Below are positions 24,090 through 31,886 of a DNA stretch of 50,083 nucleotides, one piece after another (the stretch's first letter is position 1; every line of letters begins with the position of its first letter). The stretch lies in assembly GCA_020441665.1 (NCBI GenBank), contig JAGRLT010000060.1, positions 1 through 50,083 of the forward strand, written 5' to 3'. This DNA comes from Nitratireductor sp. GTDB lineage: Bacteria; Pseudomonadota; Alphaproteobacteria; Rhizobiales; Rhizobiaceae. The position numbers and the translations under genes were made by a program. The notes under the pieces are model-generated. The model was not told the DNA's origin. It did not search any database and saw nothing but the letters and a program-made list of their open reading frames with translations.

Positions 24090-24925
24090 AATTCGCCCCT
24101 CAGGTGCCAGAGTTCGGGAAACAGCTCGACCTCGAGCATTTTGCGCAGGTACTGAACGCCCGACGTGCCGCCGGTGCCGCGCTTGAAACCGATGATGCGC
24201 TCCACCGTGGTGACGTGGTTGAAGCGCCAGCGGCGGAAATAGTCCTCGAGATCGACCAGCTTCTCGCCGAGTTCGTAGAGCGTCCACCAGCGATCGACAT
24301 CCTGATAGACGGTTTTCCACCGCGCCTGGATTTCGGGCACGGCCTTGTGGGGCGTGTCGAGTTGCGGAGCGGGCAGAGCGCGGGTATCGCCGTCGATCGT
24401 CTGGAAGAGGAAGCGGATGACCTCATCGTAGAAGCTCGGCCGGGAAAGCTCCTCGCCGAGCAGACGGTGGATGTCGGGAACGTGCTCATGGGGCTTGAGC
24501 ATGTTCGGGTTCCGGTTGCCCAGAATGTATTCGATCATGCGGTACTGATAGGACTGGAACCCCGATGAGGGACCGAGCGCCTCGCGAAACCGGGTGTAGT
24601 CGGCCGGCGTCATGGTGCGCAGCACTTCCCAGGCATTGTTGAGCTGTTCGAAGATCCGGCTCACCCGCGCCAGCATCTTGAACATGGCGGCGGTCTCACC
24701 CGCGACCAGCGCCCCGCGGCAGGCCGCCAGTTCGTGGATGGCGAGTTTCATCCACAATTCGCTGGTCTGGTGCTGGATGATGAACAGCATCTCGTCATGG
24801 GCGTCGCTCAGGCAGGTCTGCAGGCCGAGAAGCCCGTCGATATGCAGGTAGTCGCCGTAGGACATGGCATCGGCAAAGGCCATCTTCGCGCCTTCGGAGC
24901 CTGGATCGTAGGGTCGGTTCTTCAT
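24086..24925 (-). CDS. kynA: Tryptophan 2,3-dioxygenase
   Basis: Haem enzyme opening the indole ring of L-tryptophan to N-formylkynurenine. 279 residues with the family motifs [44 protein letters not shown] and [15 protein letters not shown]; the length is normal for the bacterial tetrameric enzyme. It lies 36 bases after pobA and overlaps kynU by 4 bases, so pobA-kynA-kynU is probably one transcript. Confidence 0.93.
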   Translation of the reverse strand: MKNRPYDPGSEGAKMAFADAMSYGDYLHIDGLLGLQTCLSDAHDEMLFIIQHQTSELWMKLAIHELAACRGALVAGETAAMFKMLARVSRIFEQLNNAWEVLRTMTPADYTRFREALGPSSGFQSYQYRMIEYILGNRNPNMLKPHEHVPDIHRLLGEELSRPSFYDEVIRFLFQTIDGDTRALPAPQLDTPHKAVPEIQARWKTVYQDVDRWWTLYELGEKLVDLEDYFRRWRFNHVTTVERIIGFKRGTGGTSGVQYLRKMLEVELFPELWHLRGEL

Positions 24926-24961
24926 CTCGCCTGTTTTCCGCTGCGGCCCGCCAATGCCCGT

Positions 24962-26131
24962 TCAATAGGGCAGGCCGACATAATTTTCCGCCATGGCTTT
25001 CTGTGCGGCTTCGTTCTCGCGCAGGAATTCAAGCTCGGCGATCTGCATCTTGCGGTCGAACGGCGACTGGTCGGGGAAGCGGTGCATCAGATTGGTCAGC
25101 CACCAGGAGAACCGCTCGGCCTTCCATACCCGCGCCAGCGCCCTGGCGGAATAGGCGTCGAGGCCGACGGTATCCTTGTCCTCATAATATTGGCAAAGGC
25201 CGTGATAGAGATAGTGGACGTCGGATGCGGCCAAGTTGAGACCCTTGGCGCCGGTCGGCGGCACGATATGGGCGGCATCGCCGCACAGGAAGAGCCGGCC
25301 CCAGCGCATCGGCTCGGTGACGAAGGAGCGCAAGGGCGCGATCGACTTTTCGATCGTGGGCCCGGTGACGAGGTTCGCCGCGGCCTGTTCCGGCAGACGG
25401 CGCTTGAGCTCCTCCCAGAAATTGCCGTCCGACCAGCTTTCGACGCGGTCCTCGGCGGAGCACTGGATGTAGTAACGCGCCAGGTGCCGGTTGCGCATCG
25501 AGCACAGGGCAAAGCCGCGCGGCGAGTTGGCATAGATCAGTTCGTCGTCAACGGGCGGGGTTTCGGACAGGACGCCGAGCCAGCCGAAGGGATAGACCTT
25601 TTCATAGTCGCTGCGAACGGCTTGCGGGATCGATGGACGGCTGACGCCGTGAAAACCGTCGCATCCGGCGATGAAATCGCAGTCCATGGTGTGGCGTGTG
25701 CCGTCGGCGGTATAGCTTACCCGGGGATGGTCGGTATCGGCGCCGGAAAGACTGACATCGCTGACCGTGAAGACGGTCTTGCAGCCGGCCTCGTCGCGCG
25801 CCTGATAGAGATCATGGGTGACCTCGGTCTGGCCGTAGACGGTGACCGGCGTTCCGGTCAGCCTGCGGAAATCGATGTGTAGCGTCTCGCCGCCAAAGGC
25901 GAGCCGGGTTCCGTCATGCTCGAAGCCTTCCCTGTTCAGGCGGCCCGCGACGCCGGCTTCCTTCAGCAGCGCGACCAGGCCCTGTTCCAGCACGCCGGCA
26001 CGGATGCGGCTCAGCACGTGTTCGCGGGTCTGGCGTTCCAGCACGACGGTGTCGATGCCGCGGCGATGCAGCAGCAGACTCAGCAGGAGGCCCGACGGGC
26101 CGCCGCCGATGATGCAGATTTGAGTGCGCAT
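24962..26131 (-). CDS. pobA: 4-hydroxybenzoate 3-monooxygenase
   Basis: FAD- and NADPH-dependent hydroxylation of 4-hydroxybenzoate to protocatechuate. 389 residues, close to the 394 of the Pseudomonas enzyme. Visible: the Rossmann GGGPSGLLLSLLLHRRG, EHVLSRIRAGVLEQG, CDGFHGVSR and the second FAD motif FLCGDAAHIVPPTGAKGLN. It heads an operon with tryptophan catabolic genes, an unusual pairing, since pobA is normally beside pca genes. An enzyme acting on a related hydroxyaromatic acid cannot be excluded. Confidence 0.9.
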   Translation of the reverse strand: MRTQICIIGGGPSGLLLSLLLHRRGIDTVVLERQTREHVLSRIRAGVLEQGLVALLKEAGVAGRLNREGFEHDGTRLAFGGETLHIDFRRLTGTPVTVYGQTEVTHDLYQARDEAGCKTVFTVSDVSLSGADTDHPRVSYTADGTRHTMDCDFIAGCDGFHGVSRPSIPQAVRSDYEKVYPFGWLGVLSETPPVDDELIYANSPRGFALCSMRNRHLARYYIQCSAEDRVESWSDGNFWEELKRRLPEQAAANLVTGPTIEKSIAPLRSFVTEPMRWGRLFLCGDAAHIVPPTGAKGLNLAASDVHYLYHGLCQYYEDKDTVGLDAYSARALARVWKAERFSWWLTNLMHRFPDQSPFDRKMQIAELEFLRENEAAQKAMAENYVGLPY

Positions 26132-26217
26132 GATGCCTCCGTCTCTCGACCCGCACTAAGCCGCATTCCTCGCCAGCTTGCAATGGCGGTCTTGGCCGGT
26201 GGCGGTATGGCGGCGCG

Positions 26218-27162
26218 TCAGCCGCGTGCCGAGGACAGGCAATCCACCATGGTGTCGGCGATGTCGTTCATCAGGTCGAAATACAGATCCGGGCCGTCGG
26301 CAAGGCTTGCGCCGAGAGGATCGAGGGTGGCGGTCCGGGCATGGGTGTCCTCGGTGACCGTGCGGATCAGCTTCGGCTCGAATTGCGGTTCGCTGAAGAC
26401 GCAGGGCGTGTCGTCGGCCCGCAGCCGGGCACGGATAGCGGTGATGCGTTCGGCACCGGGCATCACTTCGGGCGAAAGGGTGATCGACGCGCCGGCGGCA
26501 AGGCCGTAGCGCCGTTCGAAATAGCCATAGGCATCGTGAAAGGTGACATAGGGGCGGTCGCCGAGCGGGGCGAGGCGGTCTGTGATTTCCCGGTCAAGCG
26601 CATCGAGCCGGCCGGCAGTGGCGGCGGCGTTGCTCCGATAGAGCGCTGCGTTGCCGGGGTCAGCTTGCGCCAGGGCGTCGGCGATTGCTGCGACCATGGC
26701 CCTGGCGTTTTGTGCGTCGAGCCAGATATGGCCATCCGTGCCTTCATGGTGATGATGGTGGTCGCCCTCTTCTTCCTCGGCATGTTCTGCCTCTCCTGCT
26801 ACTTCGACGGGTTCCTCGAATTGTCTCAGATGCAGGCCCTCGGCATCGATCAGTTCGACCGATCGTGCCCTTGCCGCGATGGTTTCGAGCGGCTTTTCGA
26901 GGAAGGCTTCGAGTTCATGGCCGACCCAGAAGACGAGATCGGCCTGTTCCAGCAGACGCGCCTGGGAAGGCTTGAGGGCGAAATCGTGCGGCGAGGAAGC
27001 GCCCTCGACGATCAGGTCGGGTTCGCCGGCGCCAGCCATGACCGCGGCGACCAGAGAATGGACCGGCTTGATGGAGGCAACGACCTTCACCTCGGCCATG
27101 GCGGCGGGGGCGACGAGCATCAACAGGAAGGCGGTGAAGCTAGGGAGGAGACGAGCGCGCAT
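26218..27162 (-). CDS. znuA: Zinc ABC transporter, periplasmic zinc-binding protein
   Basis: 314 residues from the ATG at 27162-27160, which begins a clear signal peptide (MRARLLPSFTAFLLM, then LVAPAAMA). The cluster A-I fold is recognisable: VVASIKPVHSLVAAVM, SSPHDFALKPSQARLL with the first zinc His, and a charged His-rich loop (HAEEEEGDHHHHH) at about 120-140 that captures Zn2+. Further zinc ligands are in GHIWLDAQNARA and TFHDAYGYFERRYGL. Longer in-frame starts (to 27387) would cross the Zur-box-like site and the divergent promoter. Divergent from znuC-znuB-zur. Confidence 0.93.
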   Translation of the reverse strand: MRARLLPSFTAFLLMLVAPAAMAEVKVVASIKPVHSLVAAVMAGAGEPDLIVEGASSPHDFALKPSQARLLEQADLVFWVGHELEAFLEKPLETIAARARSVELIDAEGLHLRQFEEPVEVAGEAEHAEEEEGDHHHHHEGTDGHIWLDAQNARAMVAAIADALAQADPGNAALYRSNAAATAGRLDALDREITDRLAPLGDRPYVTFHDAYGYFERRYGLAAGASITLSPEVMPGAERITAIRARLRADDTPCVFSEPQFEPKLIRTVTEDTHARTATLDPLGASLADGPDLYFDLMNDIADTMVDCLSSARG

Positions 27163-27259
27163 GAAGTTTTTCCCGAATGGTTGGAGGGTGTGAGTGACTC
27201 TTGCGATCGGCAGGCATATCCGGCCCCTGATCCGGGCAACCGATGCGGCTTGCCAATGT

Positions 27260-27278
27260 GATGTTATAAGATTACATC
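27260..27278. promoter_or_regulatory. Zur-box-like dyad in the znuA-znuC divergent region
   Basis: GATGTTATAAGATTACATC is an imperfect 19-bp palindrome with GATGT/ACATC outer arms and an AT-rich centre, similar to Zur boxes of alphaproteobacteria. It lies between the divergent zinc uptake genes, with zur itself at the end of the znuC operon, so autoregulated zinc repression is likely. Confidence 0.7.
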
Positions 27279-27377
27279 CTATGGCAGGTATAGCCGCGAT
27301 CACCGGTTGCGGCAAGCACGAAGTTGGTGGCATGAAGCAGCGGGAGGCAGGCGGAGAATGAACAGCGGGGCGGAAAG

Positions 27378-28307
27378 GTGAAGACAAGCGGATCGGACAT
27401 GCTGGTGGTGCTGCAGAATGCCGGCGCCGAGCGGGCCGGAAGATGGCTGGTGCGCGGTGTCGATCTCGCCATCGCGCCGGGCGAGATCGTCACGCTTGTC
27501 GGACCCAACGGGTCGGGCAAGTCGACCACGGCGAAACTGGCGCTGGGCGTCATGACGCCGGATGAGGGCTCGGTCCGGCGCAGGGCGGGGCTCGCCATCG
27601 GCTACGTGCCGCAGAAACTTGCCATCGACTGGACCCTGCCGCTGAGCGTCAAGCGGTTCATGGGGCTGACGGCCCGGTTATCCGACGCGGCGATCGGCGA
27701 AGCGCTCGAGGCGACCGGGGTGCGGCATCTGCTTGGCGAAGAAATGGCGACGCTGTCGGGCGGCGAGTTCCAGCGGGTTCTGCTGGCACGCGCCATGGCC
27801 CGCAAACCCGACCTTCTGGTGCTGGACGAGCCGGTCCAGGGGGTCGATTTCTCGGGTGAAATCCGCCTTTATGAACTGATCGGCGAAATTCGCGACCGGT
27901 TGCAATGCGGCATTCTGATGATCTCGCACGATCTGCATGTGGTGATGGCGGCGACCGACCGGGTATTGTGCCTCAACGGTCATGTCTGCTGTTCGGGAAC
28001 GCCGACGGCGGTTGCCGCGAGCGAGGGGTACAAGGCGCTGTTCGGCGGGCGGGCGGAACCCATGCTGGCGGTCTATGAGCACCATCACGATCATGTTCAC
28101 CTGGCCGATGGCAGGGTGCGCCATTCCGATGGGACGGTGACCGATCACTGCCATCGCGAGGACGGTCATCATCGCGGCGATCATCCGCACGATCCTGCGC
28201 ATTCTCATTCCCACTCTCCGGCCCACTCTCCGGCCCATTCCCCGGCCCACGCCCACGGCCAACCCCACGGTCACGGCGAAACCGGGCGGGAGGATTCCGA
28301 TGCTTGA
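27378..28307 (+). CDS. znuC: Zinc ABC transporter, ATP-binding protein with His-rich tail
   Basis: 309 residues. Walker A GPNGSGKSTT, signature LSGGEFQR and Walker B DLLVLDEP are present in a standard ZnuC body of about 225 residues. The last 70 or so residues are very rich in His (28080-28300), far longer than the E. coli tail, and include a small tandem repeat. The GTG at 27378 is the longest start; an ATG at 27399 is an alternative with no better ribosome binding site. The stop overlaps the znuB start by 8 bases. Confidence 0.92.
   Translation: MKTSGSDMLVVLQNAGAERAGRWLVRGVDLAIAPGEIVTLVGPNGSGKSTTAKLALGVMTPDEGSVRRRAGLAIGYVPQKLAIDWTLPLSVKRFMGLTARLSDAAIGEALEATGVRHLLGEEMATLSGGEFQRVLLARAMARKPDLLVLDEPVQGVDFSGEIRLYELIGEIRDRLQCGILMISHDLHVVMAATDRVLCLNGHVCCSGTPTAVAASEGYKALFGGRAEPMLAVYEHHHDHVHLADGRVRHSDGTVTDHCHREDGHHRGDHPHDPAHSHSHSPAHSPAHSPAHAHGQPHGHGETGREDSDA
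28212..28247 (+). repeat. Three 12-bp tandem repeats in znuC encoding His-Ser-Pro-Ala
   Basis: CACTCTCCGGCC occurs twice in a row (28212-28223, 28224-28235), followed by CATTCCCCGGCC (28236-28247). Each unit encodes HSPA within the His-rich tail, suggesting recent expansion by slippage. Confidence 0.85.
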
Positions 28308-29124
28308 CGACTTCTTTGTCCGCGCCCTGCTGGCGGGGATCGGCGTTGCGCTGATCGCCGGCCCGCTGGGCTGCTTCATCGTCTGGCGGCGGCTCGCCTA
28401 TTTCGGCGATACCCTTTCCCATTCCGCCCTTCTCGGCGTTTCGCTGGCGCTGCTGATGGATATCAATGTGACGCTGGCCGTCTTCGCGGTGTCCGCCGCG
28501 GTAGCGCTGCTGATGCTCGGGCTGCAGCGCCGCTCCGCCGTTTCGGGCGACACGCTTCTGGGCCTGCTCTCCCATTCGGCACTGGCGCTCGGGCTCGTCG
28601 TGCTCGCCTTTCTGACCTGGGTAAGGATCGATCTCATGGGATTGCTGTTCGGCGATATCCTGGCGGTTTCGAAAATCGATCTCGGCGTCATCTGGCTTGG
28701 CGGTGCCGCGGTGCTGGCGGTCCTCGCGGCGATCTGGCGGCCGCTCTTCGCGGCAACGGTCAATCATGAACTCGCGCTGGCCGAAGGCATGGCGCCGGCC
28801 CGGGCCGATCTTGTTTTCATGCTGCTGCTGGCGGGCGCCATCGCCATCGCGATGAAGATCACCGGTGTCCTGCTGATCACCGCCCTGCTGATCATTCCGG
28901 CCGCCGCCGCCCGGCGGTTCGCCTCGGGGCCCGAGGGGATGGCGGTGCTTGCGGCGCTGATCGGTGCCGCCTCGGTCGCCGCCGGCCTGTTCGGCTCGCT
29001 GCAATGGGACACGCCGTCGGGGCCGAGCATCGTGGTCGCCGCCATGATGCTGTTCGCCGTCGGCGCGTCGCCGCTCGCCGCAGGGTTCAGAGCGGCGCGG
29101 AAAACCGGAGCCCAGGAGCGATGA
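28300..29124 (+). CDS. znuB: Zinc ABC transporter, membrane permease
   Basis: 274 residues, about eight to nine helices; belongs to the ABC-3 family of manganese/zinc permeases. Recognisable parts are FVRALLAGIGVALIAGPLG at the start, the RRLAYFGDTLSHSALLGV segment conserved throughout the family, and KITGVLLITALLIIPAAAA near the coupling helix. It overlaps znuC by 8 bases and is followed one base later by zur, so the three form one operon. Confidence 0.93.
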   Translation: MLDDFFVRALLAGIGVALIAGPLGCFIVWRRLAYFGDTLSHSALLGVSLALLMDINVTLAVFAVSAAVALLMLGLQRRSAVSGDTLLGLLSHSALALGLVVLAFLTWVRIDLMGLLFGDILAVSKIDLGVIWLGGAAVLAVLAAIWRPLFAATVNHELALAEGMAPARADLVFMLLLAGAIAIAMKITGVLLITALLIIPAAAARRFASGPEGMAVLAALIGAASVAAGLFGSLQWDTPSGPSIVVAAMMLFAVGASPLAAGFRAARKTGAQER

Positions 29125-29125
29125 C

Positions 29126-29551
29126 ATGAGCGATGACACGGCACACCCTCACGATCAGGAAGCGGTCGATCTTACCCGCAACCAGTCGCTGGTCCTTGGC
29201 GTTCTCCAACAGACCCACGGCCCGCTCTCGGCCTATGCGATCCTCGACGAATTGCGCGATCACGGCCTGCGCGCGCCGCTGCAGATCTATCGCGCGCTCG
29301 ACAAGCTGGTGGAATATGGCAGGGTGCACCGGCTCGAAAGCCTCAATGCCTTCGTCGCCTGCAGCCACCCGGGCTGCGAGGATCATGGTACGATCGCCTT
29401 CGCGATCTGCGAATCCTGCCGCCAGGTGGTCGAGATCACCGATCACAGGCTTGCCGGGCAATTGCAGCTTCTTGCCGGCGAAGCGGGATTGCGGCTCAAC
29501 ACGTCCGTGGTCGAATTGCGCGGCCGTTGCGCCCAATGCGCCGCAGCGTAA
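29126..29551 (+). CDS. zur: Zinc uptake regulator, Fur family
   Basis: 141 residues. The N-terminal winged helix (LTRNQSLVLGVLQQTHGPLS...LQIYRALDKLVEYGRVHRL) and C-terminal metal-binding half are typical of Zur. Zinc ligands are visible as His81/Cys84/His87 in CSHPGCEDHG, the CESC pair (Cys95/Cys98) and the structural CAQC pair (Cys135/Cys138). Last gene of znuC-znuB-zur; it is expected to repress both znuA and its own operon when zinc is ample. Confidence 0.92.
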   Translation: MSDDTAHPHDQEAVDLTRNQSLVLGVLQQTHGPLSAYAILDELRDHGLRAPLQIYRALDKLVEYGRVHRLESLNAFVACSHPGCEDHGTIAFAICESCRQVVEITDHRLAGQLQLLAGEAGLRLNTSVVELRGRCAQCAAA

Positions 29552-29583
29552 TGCATAGGCGCTTCGGGGTGTAATGTACATTT

Positions 29584-29595
29584 CTGTCTAGACAG
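29584..29595. promoter_or_regulatory. Perfect palindrome upstream of the TetR gene
   Basis: CTGTCTAGACAG, a 12-bp perfect palindrome, lies in the 209-base gap between zur and the TetR gene. It is a candidate autoregulatory operator, although no clear promoter elements frame it. Confidence 0.4.
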
Positions 29596-29760
29596 GGGTT
29601 GAAAGCTCCGCTAGCGTTTTTGCAAGCGGTGGCTTCGGGCGTGCGCCCGCCGCATCGGATCGCCGTCACGGCCCGTCGTGCGGTGCGGTTTCCCGGAATG
29701 GACCGAAAAAGACGGGGCGAAAACGGGCCGGACAAGCATGGTCCGGCAAGGGGCTAAGAC

Positions 29761-30450
29761 ATGGCGAATGGCAGTTCCAACGTGACCCCGCTCCCGCGCC
29801 GCGACGATCCCAAGCGGGAGCCGCTTTCCGGCAATATCAAGGTCACGCGGAAGGACTGGCTCGACGTCGCCATGGACGTGCTGGTCTCGGACGGGGTTGA
29901 ACAGGTCAAGGTGCTCAATCTCGCCGAGCGCCTCGGCGTCTCGCGGTCGAGCTTCTACTGGTACTTCAAGAGCCGCAAGGATCTGCTCAACGCGCTGCTG
30001 GCGCATTGGGAGGCGACCAACACGGCGATCCTGATCGACCATGCCTCGGCGCCGAGCGAGACCATAGCGGGGGCGGTGCTCTATCTTTTCCGCTGTTTCA
30101 TCGATCCGGACCTGTTCAACACCGGGCTCGATTTCGCGGTGCGCGACTGGGCGCGGCGCGACGGCAAGGTGCGGCGCATTCTCGATCTTTCCGATGCCGC
30201 ACGGGTCGAGGCGCTGCAAAGGATGTTCGCCCGCCACGGCTATGAAGCCGAGGAGGCCCATATCCGCGCCCGCATCCTCTATTACATGCAAATCGGCTAC
30301 AACATCGCCGATCTCAACGAGACCGTCGAGCAGCGCACCCGGCTCGGCCCGCTCTATGTCGTCGGCTTTACCGGCGAACATGCGAGCGCCGAAGAGATCG
30401 AGGCCCATACCGAATACGCCGCCGCCGTCCTGGCAAGGAACAGACTATGA
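29761..30450 (+). CDS. TetR-family transcriptional regulator
   Basis: 229 residues. The N-terminal helix-turn-helix is clear: WLDVAMDVLVSDGVEQVKVL followed by LAERLGVSRSSFYWYFKSRK (about 35-82), then a helical ligand domain. AAGGGG lies upstream of the ATG. Its stop overlaps the start of the following FAD oxidoreductase gene (ATGA, 30447-30450), so it almost certainly controls that enzyme and senses its substrate or a related amine. The ligand is not identifiable from sequence. Confidence 0.9.
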   Translation: MANGSSNVTPLPRRDDPKREPLSGNIKVTRKDWLDVAMDVLVSDGVEQVKVLNLAERLGVSRSSFYWYFKSRKDLLNALLAHWEATNTAILIDHASAPSETIAGAVLYLFRCFIDPDLFNTGLDFAVRDWARRDGKVRRILDLSDAARVEALQRMFARHGYEAEEAHIRARILYYMQIGYNIADLNETVEQRTRLGPLYVVGFTGEHASAEEIEAHTEYAAAVLARNRL

Positions 30451-31751
30451 GCAATCCCGACGTCATCATCATCGGTACCGGCGTGATCGGCACCGCAACC
30501 GCCTTCGAACTCGCCAAGGCGGGTTACAAGACCCTGTCGCTCGATCGCAATACGCAGATCGGCCACGGGTCGACGGCCGGCTCCTGCGCCATCATCCGGA
30601 TGCATTACTCGACCTTCGACGGCACCGCGTTCGCCTGGGAGGGATACCACTACTGGCGCGACTGGGCCGACTATCTGGGGCTCGGCAAGGAAGCCGATCT
30701 CGCCACCTTCCGCGAAACCGGCTGCATCGTGATGAAGACCGAGGCCAATGGTCATCTCGAAAAGCATATGGAAAACAGCCGCAGGCTCAATTGCCCGTTC
30801 GAGGATCTGAGCGGCGAGGAAGTCGTCAGGCGGGTACCGATCTTCACGCTGGAAAGCTTCGCGCCGCCGAGGGCGATGAAAGATCCTGAATTCGGCCAGT
30901 CGAATGGCGGCACGCTGCGCGGCGGGGTCTACTGGCCCAATGCGGGCTATGTGACCGATCCGGCGCTGTCGAGCCAGAACCTTGCCGATGCCGCGCGCAG
31001 GCACGGCGCCGAATTCCGCATGGGGGTCACGGTGACGGAAATCCTGCGCCAGGGCGGACGGGTCAAGGGAGTGAAGCTTGCGGGCGGCGAGGAACTGCAC
31101 GCCCCGGTCGTGATCAACGTCGCCGGCCCCGGCTCGTCGATCGTCAACCGGATGGCCGGCGTCACGGATGACATGACCATCGAGACCCGCCCCCTGCGCC
31201 AGGAAGTGGTGCATGTGCCGTCGCCGGCCGGATTCGATTTCTACCATAACGGGATGATCATTTCCGACAGCGATATCGCCTGCTACAGCCGGCCCGAGCA
31301 CGGCAACAATATCCTGATCGGCTCGGAGGATCCCGAATGCGACCCGCATTACTGGGTCGACGACGATGTCGATTACGACCGCAATTTCACCGATCAGTGG
31401 ACGGTGCAGGCGATGCGCTACGCCCAGCGCGTGCCGTCGCTTGGCATTCCGTCGAAAACCCGCGGCGTGGTCGATCTCTACGACGCATCGACCGACTGGA
31501 TTCCGATCTACGACAAGTCGTCCCTGCCGGGCTTCTACATGGCCTGCGGCACCAGCGGCAATCAGTACAAGAACGCGCCGATCGCCGGCAAGATGATGGC
31601 GGCGCTGGTCGATTATTGCGAGAACGGCGCCGATCACGATGTTCGGCCGATGCAGTTCACGCTGCCTTATCTGGGGCTCGAAACCAGTGCCGGCTTCTAT
31701 TCGCGCAAGCGCGAGATCAACCGGGAATCGAGTTTTTCGGTCCTGGGATAA
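30447..31751 (+). CDS. FAD-dependent amine/amino-acid oxidoreductase (DAO family)
   Basis: 434 residues with an N-terminal Rossmann motif VIIIGTGVIGTATAFELAKAG and the DAO-family segments GSTAGSCAIIRMHYS, YVTDPALSSQNLADAARRHG and FYMACGTSGNQYKNAPIAGK. The GSTxGSCAIIR stretch resembles sarcosine/dimethylglycine dehydrogenase-type proteins, but the family includes glycine, sarcosine and D-amino-acid oxidases and the substrate cannot be fixed here. Coupled to the upstream TetR gene by a 4-base overlap. If it oxidises glycine or sarcosine it could also feed glyoxylate to the bhc cycle; this is speculation. Confidence 0.8.
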   Translation: MSNPDVIIIGTGVIGTATAFELAKAGYKTLSLDRNTQIGHGSTAGSCAIIRMHYSTFDGTAFAWEGYHYWRDWADYLGLGKEADLATFRETGCIVMKTEANGHLEKHMENSRRLNCPFEDLSGEEVVRRVPIFTLESFAPPRAMKDPEFGQSNGGTLRGGVYWPNAGYVTDPALSSQNLADAARRHGAEFRMGVTVTEILRQGGRVKGVKLAGGEELHAPVVINVAGPGSSIVNRMAGVTDDMTIETRPLRQEVVHVPSPAGFDFYHNGMIISDSDIACYSRPEHGNNILIGSEDPECDPHYWVDDDVDYDRNFTDQWTVQAMRYAQRVPSLGIPSKTRGVVDLYDASTDWIPIYDKSSLPGFYMACGTSGNQYKNAPIAGKMMAALVDYCENGADHDVRPMQFTLPYLGLETSAGFYSRKREINRESSFSVLG

Positions 31752-31769
31752 GTTGGTCTCCCTATGCCC

Positions 31770-31800
31770 TTGACCTTCCAGTCACTGGAAGGCCTATCCT
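31770..31800 (+). promoter_or_regulatory. CueR/MerR-type copper-responsive promoter for copA
   Basis: TTGACC (31770-31775) and TATCCT (31795-31800) are separated by a 19-base spacer, longer than the usual 17. The spacer is occupied by the dyad CCTTCCAGTCACTGGAAGG (31774-31792). This is the standard architecture of CueR-controlled promoters. No MerR-family gene is in the window, so the regulator is encoded elsewhere. Confidence 0.85.
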
Positions 31801-31886
31801 GACAGCAACAGGAATCACACCCGTTGGCGCGGAGGCGCCCGGGATATTGATGCGGGCGCGTCTGTGTCCGGGAAAGTTGTCAGATC

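Noticed and set aside
28212-28247. Short tandem repeats considered as a CRISPR array
   Set aside because: Units are 12 bp, contiguous without spacers, and in frame with znuC; they encode a protein repeat.
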